Positions 1 to 6,442 of a stretch of 24,790 bases of DNA are shown piece after piece; position 1 is the stretch's first letter; the number at the start of each line of letters is the position of its first letter. A program made the translations under genes and the position numbers. Under the pieces are notes generated by a model, which saw nothing but the letters and a program-made list of their open reading frames with translations, searched no databases and was not told the DNA's origin. Location of the stretch: positions 1-24,790 of the forward strand of contig NZ_WWSY01000025.1 in the NCBI RefSeq assembly GCF_009876115.1, read 5' to 3'. The stretch comes from Collinsella aerofaciens (GTDB lineage Bacteria > Actinomycetota > Coriobacteriia > Coriobacteriales > Coriobacteriaceae).

Positions 1-77
1 TTAGTTTGAGAAGAAGTCGACAGTACATTTAGAAGCACCTACGTTCCTCAAAGAATTGTTAGATTAAAAGTAACAGA
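1..77. repeat. Terminal overlap, left copy (circular molecule)
   Basis: Bases 1-77 are identical to bases 24714-24790. This is the signature of a circular sequence written out slightly past its own start, so the real molecule is 24,713 bp. Bases 1-28 are the 5' end of the ABC transporter gene whose complete copy is given at 22927-24741 on the minus strand. A true 77-bp terminal direct repeat of a linear element is possible but less likely, because the gene continues cleanly through the join. Confidence 0.93.
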
Positions 78-126
78 TCGGATGAAGATACGTGCGACGG
101 GGGCGAGGCGAATGGCTGAGCGGTAT

Positions 127-214
127 CGATATGCGGGTTTAACGGTATTCACTTTTTCAGCAATGCCGTATTTACGTAATGTCGTTATTGCATAGTTCTG
201 TTATTCCGTTTTGC
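127..214 (+). repeat. Octamer-phased degenerate array A
   Basis: Eleven consecutive 8-base units read without a gap on the plus strand: cgatatgc, gggtttaa, cggtattc, actttttc, agcaatgc, cgtattta, cgtaatgt, cgttattg, catagttc, tgttattc, cgttttgc. The units differ but share the pattern C-R-T-W-W-T-T-M, close to CGTTATTC. The period is 8, not a multiple of 3, so it does not come from coding. The same unit family recurs in arrays B and C. No function is known to me. Confidence 0.75.
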
Positions 215-219
215 CGTGT

Positions 220-299
220 GCCGGGTTTTAGGGCAGAGCCCTAAATCGTACGCCGCCGGGCAAAACGCAGTTTTGTACGGCGGCGTACGACTCTTGCGG
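220..299 (+). repeat. Inverted module, left copy (L)
   Basis: An ~80-base structured module between octamer arrays A and B. It contains a hairpin tttagggc-aga-gccctaaa (227-245) and a longer one with perfect 11-base arms gtacgccgccg (248-258) and cggcggcgtac (278-288). It matches the reverse complement of 455-522, beginning gccgggtttt and ending cttgcgg, with small internal indels. Together the two copies form long inverted ends around array B. It could be a MITE-like end or a structured RNA. Confidence 0.75.
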
Positions 300-303
300 A
301 ACC

Positions 304-439
304 AAACTATGACACAACGCAACTGTGTCATAACGTAACTACGTAGTAGCGTAGCTGTGCGATAACGCGATTGCGGCAAATCGAAATAACAGAACAACGT
401 GACTGTGGAATAGCAGAACAATTGAACATTGAACTAATC
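304..439 (-). repeat. Octamer-phased degenerate array B
   Basis: Seventeen 8-base units in strict phase, here on the minus strand. Read 5'->3' on that strand they include cacagtca, cgttgttc, tgttattt, cgatttgc, cgcaatcg, cgttatcg, cacagcta, cgctacta, cgtagtta, cgttatga, cacagttg, cgttgtgt and catagttt. They share the unit family of arrays A and C but lie in the opposite orientation, enclosed by modules L and R. Translation gives 8-residue periodic but spurious peptides. Confidence 0.75.
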
Positions 440-454
440 GCGCCTGAAAATTTT

Positions 455-522
455 CCGCAAGTGTCGTGCGCCGCCGTACAAAGCCCGGCGGCGCACTATG
501 GCTCTGCCCTAAAAACCCGGCG
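455..522 (-). repeat. Inverted module, right copy (R)
   Basis: Reverse-complement partner of 220-299. It keeps the large hairpin with compensating base changes: arms gtgcgccgccg (466-476) and cggcggcgcac (486-496). Both arms differ from L at one position (t/a to c/g) yet pairing is preserved, which suggests selection on structure. The loop is shorter than in L and the small aga-loop hairpin is lost. Confidence 0.72.
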
Positions 523-545
523 CCCTTGGCGGCGCTAAAAAGTGA

Positions 546-633
546 CGCAATAACGTTGTTACGTTATTGCGTTATTACACAGTTCGGCAGTCACACTTTT
601 ACATTGTTGCGGCATGACACGGTTACGCAATGT
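546..633 (+). repeat. Octamer-phased degenerate array C
   Basis: Exactly eleven 8-base units: cgcaataa, cgttgtta, cgttattg, cgttatta, cacagttc, ggcagtca, cactttta, cattgttg, cggcatga, cacggtta, cgcaatgt. The orientation is the same as array A. The first units also build a perfect palindrome with 12-base arms (acgcaataacgt at 545-556, acgttattgcgt at 561-572). A and C may be one array interrupted by the L-B-R element. Confidence 0.75.
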
Positions 634-639
634 CTCCGG

Positions 640-1460
640 TGCGTCTCGGTAAAAGGTTCGCTACCGGACAGCCACCGGACACCGAGGCGATCTAAGCGCG
701 GCGATGGTTTGCCGTGAAATGTGCTGTGAGATGAAAAATATCGCAAGAGACGCAGACTTGTACCTCCATCGTAAATGTATGTACAAATCTGCCGCCGGCC
801 CGGACGGCACGGCGCTTGCCAGGGCTCCGCCCATGGACCGGGGCTGGTAAGTCGATTGCGACTGCATCGGTTGATTGGTGACAGTTGGAATCGACGTTGC
901 AGTTTTTAAATCTGTTTTCTGAGATCTGAAGCGCGAAACTCAAAAACTCATCGTCTTGATTTTCATTTGATTCGGATCGCGCCCGCGCAAAAGTCAAAAC
1001 GACTCGTGCGGCCGTTTCGTTTTTTCATATCGCATTTCAAATCGCGTCAAAACAAAACTCGAGTTTTGAAAATCGATAGCGACCTCTGGTCGCGATCATA
1101 GGCGGCTTGACCGCCGCATGAAAATCGACTCGCCATTCGAACCGTAATGCGATTCGCGGTACCTTTCGACAATCCAACAACGCTACGAGTCTCACTAAAG
1201 ACTCTCCGCGTCATTGAAATGTCGAAAGCTGCCTCAACTTTTTCGCAAGCGTATCGAAAAACGATTCGACGAAGTCGAATGTTTGCGTCGCAGGCGCCGC
1301 AAACCCGCTTCGCAAAAATGCAAACACTCGGCATCCCTCGCATTCGCATTTCCGCTCCGCTCTCGCTACAGCGAATTTCTAACACTCAGCATCCTTCGCG
1401 TTAAAAATTCGCTTCCGCTCACGGTCTTCACGCAGTTACAACGCCGCGAGGCCTCTCGCT
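640..1460. other. Gene-free stretch with palindromes
   Basis: No ORF here has both a ribosome site and recognisable content. What can be seen is a 16-base perfect palindrome caaaactcgagttttg (1053-1068) followed at once by two short hairpins: gcgacc-tct-ggtcgc (1079-1093) and ggcgg-cttga-ccgcc (1101-1115). The sequence around 1000-1420 is unusually rich in ttcg/cgaa/tcga words. It may be part of a replication or transfer region, or decayed coding sequence. Confidence 0.4.
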
Positions 1461-1461
1461 T

Positions 1462-1710
1462 GGAATGAGGCCTCTCATTCCACGTCTACACTGCGTTTCG
1501 CCCAATCACCGTTCCGGAGATTGCAAGATGTACGTAAATGGCCATAATTACATGTAAACATGAACTATGGCCATTTACGATCTTGCTTTTCCCTCCTACG
1601 GGAAAAGAAAACAGGCAAAGCTGAGTTCCGCTTTGTGCGCGAAGCGGTTTCGCCTCCGAGAAAAACTCGGCGGACTTTTCCAAATCTTGTTTCGGAGGCC
1701 ACTCCGAAAC
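1462..1710. other. Hairpin cluster upstream of mobC-like gene, candidate oriT
   Basis: Five hairpins lie in 250 bases directly before the mobC-like gene. They are ggaatgag-gcct-ctcattcc (1462-1481); a long one with arms 1523-1546 and 1566-1586 (21 pairs, three extra bases in the left arm); ttttccc-N6-gggaaaa (1587-1606); ccgctt-N8-aagcgg (1628-1647); and gtttcggag-gcca-ctccgaaac (1689-1710). Inverted repeats next to an accessory relaxosome gene are the usual setting of oriT. No nick site can be assigned because no relaxase is present. Confidence 0.45.
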
Positions 1711-1723
1711 TGAAGGGATAAAA

Positions 1724-2365
1724 ATGAGACGAAGTGAGAAAGTCGAAGCGACGTTGACCGCTGAAGAAAAAGAAATTCTTCAGCGCCTCTGCGACGAAGC
1801 TGGTTGCACGGAAGCTGAACTAATCCGCTCCGTTTTGATTAGCCGTTCGATTTCTCTCGACGATCTTGAGATCGGAAAGAAAATCGAGCACGAGAAAAAT
1901 AAAGCGCTGCACAACTGCAAGCGCAAACACGCTCCAAGAAAATCTGGCGAGTGCGGTGAAGCCATCGCCGAGAAACGTGACGTCTCGTCTCACGTGATGC
2001 TGACCGCTCCAGAAAAAATGGCGATCGAACAGCGGGCGGCAGTGCTTGGCGTCTCTGTAAGCGAGTTGGTTCGTCGCAGCGCGATCTACGGAAAGATTGA
2101 ATCATTCAATTTCGACATCGCGGAAGTGGAAAAGCTTCATCACGAGTTATTGAAGGAAGGAACGAATCTCAATCAGCTGATGTATTTTGTGAACGCTCAA
2201 GGGCTTCCCGCGTACAACGAGAAAGCTGTTTTCCGAACGCTTGAAAAGGTTTATCAAAATGCTCGAAAGGTCGACCGGTTCATCGAGAAATTGGAGAAGC
2301 GTTATCACGTTGACTATGTTCCCCACGACTATCTGGCAGATGAACCAGACAACAGAAATCTTTAA
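1724..2365 (+). CDS. MobC-like relaxosome accessory protein with two ribbon-helix-helix domains
   Basis: 213 aa, ATG start after aagggataaaa. MobC-family proteins bind oriT and help a relaxase melt and nick the strand for plasmid transfer. The C-terminal half carries the family hallmark GTNLNQL (about residues 146-152) followed by a conserved helical tail. A ribbon-helix-helix segment precedes it (about 88-123, LTAPEKMAIEQRAAVLGVSV). A second, related segment sits at the N-terminus (about 5-40, LTAEEKEILQRLCDEAGCTE), joined by a basic linker, so the DNA-binding module appears duplicated. Ordinary MobC has one. The hairpin cluster upstream is the likely target. No relaxase gene follows, so it would have to serve a relaxase supplied in trans, or be a relic. 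Confidence 0.75.
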   Translation: MRRSEKVEATLTAEEKEILQRLCDEAGCTEAELIRSVLISRSISLDDLEIGKKIEHEKNKALHNCKRKHAPRKSGECGEAIAEKRDVSSHVMLTAPEKMAIEQRAAVLGVSVSELVRRSAIYGKIESFNFDIAEVEKLHHELLKEGTNLNQLMYFVNAQGLPAYNEKAVFRTLEKVYQNARKVDRFIEKLEKRYHVDYVPHDYLADEPDNRNL

Positions 2366-2543
2366 GTCGGAACGCAGCCGGATCAGTTTTGCAATTGAGT
2401 GCAATTACTCGTTTAGCTATAACTACTGAGTAAAAGCGAAAAGAGACGGCAGAAGAGATTGATGGCCATTAAACAGAAAGCAGTCAGCTCGTACCCCGCC
2501 TCGCTAGCTTGGCCCTGCCCGAGTTTTCGGGGAGGTGGTCGCT

Positions 2544-2609
2544 ATGTCCGAGCTCCGTCTTATGATCGTCGCTCTTCCTCTGGTGACCATTCTGGCCATT
2601 TTGGGCTAG
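2544..2609 (+). CDS. Tiny hydrophobic peptide (21 aa), possible type I toxin
   Basis: ATG preceded by the strong ribosome site ggggaggtgg with five bases of spacing. The peptide starts MSELRLM and is then almost wholly hydrophobic (IVALPLVTILAILG), enough for one membrane helix. It ends in TAG 22 bases before a strong terminator. Upstream, cccgag-N2-ctcggg-like pairing around 2517-2533 (cccgagttttcgggg) could fold near the ribosome site. Size, hydrophobicity and strong ribosome site match short type I toxins and holin-like toxins, but no antisense RNA promoter was identified. A leader peptide is the alternative. Confidence 0.5.
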   Translation: MSELRLMIVALPLVTILAILG

Positions 2610-2630
2610 GGTAAAACCCGGCCTTTAAAG

Positions 2631-2662
2631 AACAAAGCCGTCCCAGGCAGGACGGCTTTGTT
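2631..2662. terminator. Bidirectional intrinsic terminator
   Basis: Thirteen-base perfect stem: aacaaagccgtcc (2631-2643), loop caggca, ggacggctttgtt (2650-2662). It ends in T-rich sequence on the plus strand and in ttcttt on the minus strand. It separates the tiny peptide gene (+) from the convergent exported-protein genes (-), so it can serve both. Confidence 0.85.
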
Positions 2663-2706
2663 TCCTCGATTATCAACTTCATACGGATGGATGTGGGATT
2701 CGATAC

Positions 2707-2735
2707 CCCGGCGGCCTGCCGATCAGGCCGCCGGG
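2707..2735. terminator. GC-rich hairpin downstream of exported-protein operon
   Basis: Stem cccggcggcct (2707-2717), loop gccgatc, aggccgccggg (2725-2735), just after the stop of the minus-strand gene at 2741. There is no T-tract, so it may stabilise the mRNA 3' end, with termination completed at the hairpin at 2631-2662. Confidence 0.5.
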
Positions 2736-2740
2736 AACTC

Positions 2741-3169
2741 TCACTCCTCGATAAAAGCCGGCGCTCGGTTAGTTCTGCGCATCTTGAAATCGCCAGTTTC
2801 GTGGGAGACGTAGAGGATGCCGTCCATCCCATCTCGCGATGCATATGAAAGGTGAACAGAACCGCAATACGCCCCATCATCGTCGAGAAGATCGAACGAA
2901 TTCGGATCGCTCGTTGCGGCCAAACGACCATTCAGACAAGAGCCATCGCCATTACAGATTTGCCATTCCATGTCTTCGCCTGCAAGAATCGCCATAGACG
3001 GCCCGGTCGCGCCATCGCTGACATACATCCCGTCTATGCCAAAACCGTTTTCAGCGCCATCGATGAACGATTGCTCGGACCTATACTTCGCGAATGATGC
3101 GCACAGCACCATTGCAAGACCGATCGCAAGGCCAACGGCCGCTATCTTTGCATAGCTCTTGCCTATCAT
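2741..3169 (-). CDS. Small membrane-anchored or exported protein, unknown
   Basis: 142 aa. The N-terminus is MIGKSYAKIA followed by a hydrophobic segment (about residues 10-26, rich in G, L, A), with a short polar gap before the acidic extracellular part, so a signal anchor or signal peptide. The body has three cysteines (QICNGDGSC, YCGSV), glycine/aspartate-rich loops and no family that I recognise. The ATG lies two bases past the stop of the preceding gene, so translation is probably coupled. Pairing with the larger exported protein suggests a two-component secreted system, for example effector and partner. This is inference only. Confidence 0.65.
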   Translation of the reverse strand: MIGKSYAKIAAVGLAIGLAMVLCASFAKYRSEQSFIDGAENGFGIDGMYVSDGATGPSMAILAGEDMEWQICNGDGSCLNGRLAATSDPNSFDLLDDDGAYCGSVHLSYASRDGMDGILYVSHETGDFKMRRTNRAPAFIEE

Positions 3170-3170
3170 G

Positions 3171-3824
3171 TCATCCTACTTTTCGCTTGCCTAAGGCAAG
3201 ACGGAAGAAGTCATTCGTCGCTGCTTTTTTGTACACCTTCTTGACGCCATTGACGGTCTCATAAACAACAAACGGCTGGACCTTGTGTTCAACGTTCGCC
3301 GTTACTTTCCAAAAGCCAGCGCCGCCGATATCAATGGAAAACCCAGTCGCCATCGCCTCGCGCTTTGCCAGCGGTATCGATACGCCTATGCTTCCGACAC
3401 CATTCGGGAGCGGCACCGATACACTCACCGAACCGCCGCCATACCGCTGGACGTTTACAGAACCGCTCCCGTCGATGTGAATGCCCCCCGGGGGCTGCCC
3501 AGCAACGTCGTGCCATCCGCTGGCTTTCGTTTGCACGCTCCCGTATACGGTGCTGTAGCTTGGGCGACCGCGTGTCGCATAGAGCTCAACATCATCAGAT
3601 GACATCGCCTCTTCTATGATAAGGGCCGCTTCTTGCTCTGCACGTTGACGCACAATCGCCTCGACATCAGATTCACTCAGATCCGGGAATGCTAGGAATT
3701 CTACAGTTTCAGAATTGTAACCATCAGCAAATGCACCATGTGGAGTGATTAGTGACAGTCCGCCCAATGCGGCTGCCGTCAGGATTGACCTGCGAGTAAT
3801 AAACAGGTCTTTCGTTGTACTCAT
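3171..3824 (-). CDS. Exported protein with Tat-like signal peptide, unknown
   Basis: 217 aa. The ATG at 3824 is chosen because ggagg lies five bases upstream; the frame is open further but has no other ribosome site. The N-terminus has a twin arginine and hydrophobic stretch (ITRRSILTAAALGGLSL) and a probable signal-peptidase site (GAFA-DG), a Tat-type signal though lacking a full consensus. The mature part begins acidic, then has a glycine-rich beta-like segment (GGGSVSVSVPLPNGVGSIG) repeated as short V/S strands, and ends basic with KKVYKKAATNDFF and GKRKV. No catalytic motif is visible. First gene of a two-gene operon with the 142-aa protein. Confidence 0.7.
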   Translation of the reverse strand: MSTTKDLFITRRSILTAAALGGLSLITPHGAFADGYNSETVEFLAFPDLSESDVEAIVRQRAEQEAALIIEEAMSSDDVELYATRGRPSYSTVYGSVQTKASGWHDVAGQPPGGIHIDGSGSVNVQRYGGGSVSVSVPLPNGVGSIGVSIPLAKREAMATGFSIDIGGAGFWKVTANVEHKVQPFVVYETVNGVKKVYKKAATNDFFRLALGKRKVG

Positions 3825-3933
3825 CTTCGCCTCCAAACTTCTCACCGGGGTCCTTCTTGCCAATTTTTGCCCCGGCTCGGTTACTTCGGTTACTTGAGCG
3901 CTCCCATATATGCTTGTTACCCATGTATGTAAT

Positions 3934-3960
3934 ATTAATTTCGGACATATCGAAATTAAT
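3934..3960. promoter_or_regulatory. Inverted repeat upstream of exported-protein operon
   Basis: Perfect 10-base arms attaatttcg (3934-3943) and cgaaattaat (3951-3960) around gacatat, about 110 bases upstream of the minus-strand start at 3824. AT-rich sequence with TTGATT and TAATAT words overlaps it on the minus strand, so it may be an operator over the promoter. Confidence 0.5.
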
Positions 3961-4265
3961 CAATGGTTGCGGGAGTTTCCGACCTCAGTGAAATGCCACC
4001 CTATACCAACAGAATCAGCCTGGCTCGACATGTGCCAATGGCCGCTAATGGCACTTGGTCAGCAACGGTCTTAGCCCATCGACCCCAACAGTGTCTCCTT
4101 CTGTCGCGCCGCGGGCAAGACGCACAGCGGTGGCGCCGTGTCGAGGCAGCTGGACGACCGCGTCGTCGATCGCGGCGATTACACTCGCGGCGACACGCCT
4201 CGCTAGTTTGCCTCGCCCTAGTGGACCTAGCGCGTTGCAGTTCAATCAGCTGTTATAATATCAAC
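3961..4265. other. Gene-free stretch
   Basis: The plus-strand ORF that covers it continues antisense over other genes and has no ribosome site; the minus-strand 66-codon ORF also lacks one. The right end holds the motif ttcaatcagctg followed by an ataata word (4241-4260), repeated with its flanks at 11181-11200. The word cgccctagtg (4214-4223) also recurs near 11228. It may be a decayed gene or spacer. Confidence 0.35.
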
Positions 4266-4270
4266 TCACG

Positions 4271-4297
4271 AAAAATCCCCTCTAGCAGGGGCTTTTC
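4271..4297. terminator. Terminator of the relBE-ORF operon
   Basis: Stem cccct (4277-4281), loop ctagc, agggg (4287-4291), flanked by A-run and T-run that extend pairing. On the minus strand it ends in a run of T, and it lies about 120 bases after the 92-aa ORF stop. Confidence 0.6.
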
Positions 4298-4412
4298 TGT
4301 TATAGAGTCCTGGAAAGAAAGGGCCGAACCGAAGTGTCTGGCCGGACGCCAATTGTCTGGGAACTGCTTCGGATTCGACCCTCTTTATTTTACTCCATGG
4401 CCATGCGGAGAT

Positions 4413-4691
4413 TTAAACCTCTCTGACCGGATGTTTCTCACCGAAACCACCGTCGATGCCGAAACGGCACAGCCTGTCGATGGTACGAAGATGCTCGTCG
4501 ATGACGGTTGCGATTTGTGCGTCAACGATGCTGTCGCGGTCGTTGAGGCCGCGAACTGCCTCGTCGGCGGCCATGAAGGCCTTGATGGCCTGTGCGAGCT
4601 GGTTCTTAAAAGCATCAACCTTCTCAACTGCAGTGGCTCGGTCTGCCATCTCGCGTTCGAGTCGTTGAACGATTTCCTGTGTGTCGCTCAT
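4413..4691 (-). CDS. 92-aa predicted helical coiled-coil protein, unknown
   Basis: ATG at 4691 is preceded by gaggaaagga with good spacing. The sequence begins MSDTQEIVQRLEREMADRAT and is dominated by heptad-like helices to about residue 75, then ends GFGEKHPVREV. It has no transmembrane segment or enzyme motif. Its start overlaps the stop of the upstream ORF by ATGA, so it seems to be the last gene of the operon that begins with relB. It could be an accessory or unrelated plasmid protein. I do not recognise a family. Confidence 0.65.
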   Translation of the reverse strand: MSDTQEIVQRLEREMADRATAVEKVDAFKNQLAQAIKAFMAADEAVRGLNDRDSIVDAQIATVIDEHLRTIDRLCRFGIDGGFGEKHPVREV

Positions 4692-4933
4692 GGCTGTTCC
4701 TTTCCTCGCGGGGCGTTTAACCTACTGTATCGCACCGCGCAGACACGATTTTTTCGGGCGGCGGCAAACTCCACGAAGCCGCAGGTAGACGGCTTGATGT
4801 AATCGCAAATACAGCCCAGAAAAGGAATGCCTAGATACCCGTTAGGGACATCTGCTTTCAGGCGCCTTAAAACGCATCTGGTGAGGTCGTTTTTTCGGCC
4901 TTGACCTGCGTGGTGGCACTTTGGGGTGCTCAT
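4688..4933 (-). CDS. Possible 81-aa ORF between relE and the 92-aa ORF
   Basis: An ATG overlaps the relE stop (ATGA, 4930-4933) and the ORF's own stop overlaps the next start (ATGA, 4688-4691). That pattern supports real translational coupling. Against it: no ribosome site of its own, a basic cysteine-rich composition without clear structure (LKADVPNGYLGIPFLGCICD), and overlap with the leader of the next gene. It may be a relic or non-coding leader. Confidence 0.33.
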   Translation of the reverse strand: MSTPKCHHAGQGRKNDLTRCVLRRLKADVPNGYLGIPFLGCICDYIKPSTCGFVEFAAARKNRVCAVRYSRLNAPRGKEQP

Positions 4934-5214
4934 AGCCGCGGCATGTTCTTGTAGACACCCTGGCGGTGGCCGACCCTTACGACCTCGATGACGGCTTTCC
5001 CGTCCTCGATCCTTGCCAGGATGCGGTAGACACCAACGCGCCAACGCCAACCGGAATCGGTGCCCTGAAGCTGTTTTCCATTCGGTGCGCGCCGCGGGTC
5101 CTCGCATCCGTCAAGGTGCTCCTGAACCCAGGACAGGATTATGAGCCGCTGCTTCTTCGGAATGCTTAGGAGTTGCTTGGTCGCCGCCTTAGACCATTCG
5201 ACGCTGAAACTCAC
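4930..5214 (-). CDS. relE: RelE-family toxin (mRNA interferase)
   Basis: 94 aa, the normal size for RelE/ParE-fold toxins. The start MSFSVEWSKAATKQLLSIPK is the classic N-terminal strand and helix of the family. The core has GKQLQGTDSGWRWRVGVYRI with conserved basic and aromatic residues, and the C-terminus has VIEVVRVGHRQGVYKN, where the family places its catalytic basic and tyrosine residues. RelE toxins cleave mRNA on the ribosome and are held inactive by RelB. The ATG overlaps the relB stop by four bases. It acts as an addiction module stabilising the plasmid. Confidence 0.92.
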   Translation of the reverse strand: MSFSVEWSKAATKQLLSIPKKQRLIILSWVQEHLDGCEDPRRAPNGKQLQGTDSGWRWRVGVYRILARIEDGKAVIEVVRVGHRQGVYKNMPRL

Positions 5215-5438
5215 TCGGCCTCCATTGCCATACGCATGACGTCATCCATCGAATAGCGGGTGCCATCGTCCTCCATCAGCGCCTCGTTGTACGCCTTGAT
5301 GTCAGCCGCCTCCTCGACCTTATCGAGGGCGGCGTTCCTCACGAATTCGGAAAAGGACATGCCGAGGACGCTCGCATAGGACTGGATCCAGTCCTTCTCA
5401 CCATCATCGAACCTGATGGCAGTGGCACTCATGGCCAT
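5211..5438 (-). CDS. relB: RelB-family antitoxin
   Basis: 75 aa. The ATG at 5438 has ggag five bases upstream; an upstream extension in frame has no ribosome site. The N-terminus MAMSATAIRFDDGEKDWIQS and the segment SVLGMSFSEFVRNAALDKV form a ribbon-helix-helix DNA-binding domain. The acidic C-terminal tail (YNEALMEDDGTRYSMDDV) would wrap the RelE toxin. The protein should repress its own operon through the palindrome at 5451-5475. Confidence 0.9.
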   Translation of the reverse strand: MAMSATAIRFDDGEKDWIQSYASVLGMSFSEFVRNAALDKVEEAADIKAYNEALMEDDGTRYSMDDVMRMAMEAE

Positions 5439-5450
5439 AGTTGCTCCAAT

Positions 5451-5475
5451 CAACGTATTACATTGTAGTACGTTG
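5451..5475. promoter_or_regulatory. RelB operator
   Basis: A 25-base palindrome caacgtattaca-t-tgtagtacgttg with one mismatch, centred 25 bases upstream of the relB start. Position and symmetry match autoregulation of relBE operons by RelB or the RelB-RelE complex. Confidence 0.75.
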
Positions 5476-5499
5476 ATTATACCCGTTTGTCCTGGAGCC

Positions 5500-5600
5500 A
5501 GTCCCAAAACGTATGCCGCGCGGCACTCGAAAACCGAACCCTCGATGCCGTGAACGTCGAGTGCCAAAACCCAGTGTCAAAACCTCCGCGTCAATTCCCA
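5500..5600. promoter_or_regulatory. Candidate resolution site (res) before the resolvase
   Basis: Inverted arms ggcactcga (5522-5530) and tcgagtgcc (5557-5565), 26 bases apart, plus repeated caaaac words: cccaaaac (5503), gtgccaaaac (5561), gtgtcaaaac (5574). Serine resolvases bind several such subsites next to their own gene. Which part is the crossover site is unclear. Confidence 0.5.
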
Positions 5601-5632
5601 TGGGAAAATCAAATACGAGGCAGGAGGCTGAA

Positions 5633-6217
5633 ATGACACGTTACGGATATGCTCGCGTGAGCACGAAAGACCAGAGGTTGGACCGCCAGATCGAGGCTCT
5701 GGTGAACGCTGGCGTGGCCTATGGCCATATCTACAAGGACAAGGTCACGGGTGCCCAGGACGGCGACCGGACGCAGCAGAAGCGCCTGTTCAAGAAGATG
5801 CGGGCGGGTGACGAGGTGGTGGTCGAATCCTGGGAGCGCTTGACCAGATCGACCAGGCAGCTGCTCAACTATGACCTTATGTTTCGAAACCTCGGCGTGA
5901 AGCTCACGTCCCTGAAACAGCCCGTGGATCTAGATACCGCATTCGGGCGCTTCGTGCTTGGCACCCATGCTTGCACCGCGGAACTTGAGCGAGATCTGAT
6001 CAGGCAACGCCAGGCCGAGGGTATCGCCGTCAAACGGAGCCACGGCGGCAACGTGGGTGGCAGGCCTCGCACTGCCGGCGTCAAAGCCGATGCCGCAGTA
6101 AAGCTCTATCTTGGAGGAGAGACTCCTATTCCCGATATTTGCGCTGCGACTGGCGTCTCCAAATCAACGCTGTACCGCATCCTTCGTGAACGCGGATTGG
6201 TGGGCGTCAGGAAATAA
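5633..6217 (+). CDS. Serine recombinase, resolvase/invertase family
   Basis: 194 aa, the usual size for small serine resolvases. The ATG at 5633 has aggagg six bases upstream; an earlier in-frame start lacks this. The N-terminal catalytic domain shows YGYARVSTKDQRLDRQ with the nucleophilic serine at about residue 10, followed by the conserved arginines in ESWERLTRSTRQL. The C-terminal helix-turn-helix (VKLYLGGETPIPDICAATGV, SKSTLYRIL) binds DNA, and GGRPRT is the family's minor-groove arm. It probably resolves plasmid multimers to monomers at the sites just upstream. A DNA invertase role cannot be excluded, though no invertible segment was seen. Confidence 0.93.
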   Translation: MTRYGYARVSTKDQRLDRQIEALVNAGVAYGHIYKDKVTGAQDGDRTQQKRLFKKMRAGDEVVVESWERLTRSTRQLLNYDLMFRNLGVKLTSLKQPVDLDTAFGRFVLGTHACTAELERDLIRQRQAEGIAVKRSHGGNVGGRPRTAGVKADAAVKLYLGGETPIPDICAATGVSKSTLYRILRERGLVGVRK

Positions 6218-6399
6218 GTCCGTCTGTCGTTTCGCGATTTGCCTAATAGGCCCGAGTGCGGCGGCGTTACTATATAAGGGTGCGGTATTTCTCTAACCGA
6301 AAACCTGCGTGAACGCATGACTTGAGACGCCTTTTTAGAACTCACCGATCGCAGGAAAAAGACAACTCAACAGCGGCCGTGCATTGTTCCCAGCCATAT

Positions 6400-6418
6400 G
6401 GCATGGCGGAGCCATGCC
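6400..6418 (+). promoter_or_regulatory. Hairpin in leader of the ribbon-helix-helix/coiled-coil gene
   Basis: Perfect eight-base arms ggcatggc-gga-gccatgcc end about 15 bases before the ribosome site of the gene at 6443. The 225-base gap between the resolvase and that gene also has a TATATAA word at 6271 as a possible -10, without a convincing -35. Confidence 0.45.
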
Positions 6419-6442
6419 CGTTGTTGATTGGAGTGCCGCATC

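Noticed and set aside
127..633. CRISPR array or protein repeats
   Set aside because: Units are 8 bases with no spacers, and the ORFs there only reflect the 8-base period (24 bases = 8 codons). No ribosome sites.
704..850. 48-codon plus-strand ORF
   Set aside because: Start codon has no ribosome site, composition is odd, and I see no family resemblance.
3963..4802. 279-codon plus-strand ORF
   Set aside because: No ribosome site, changes character along its length, runs over the terminator and antisense to the 92-aa gene.
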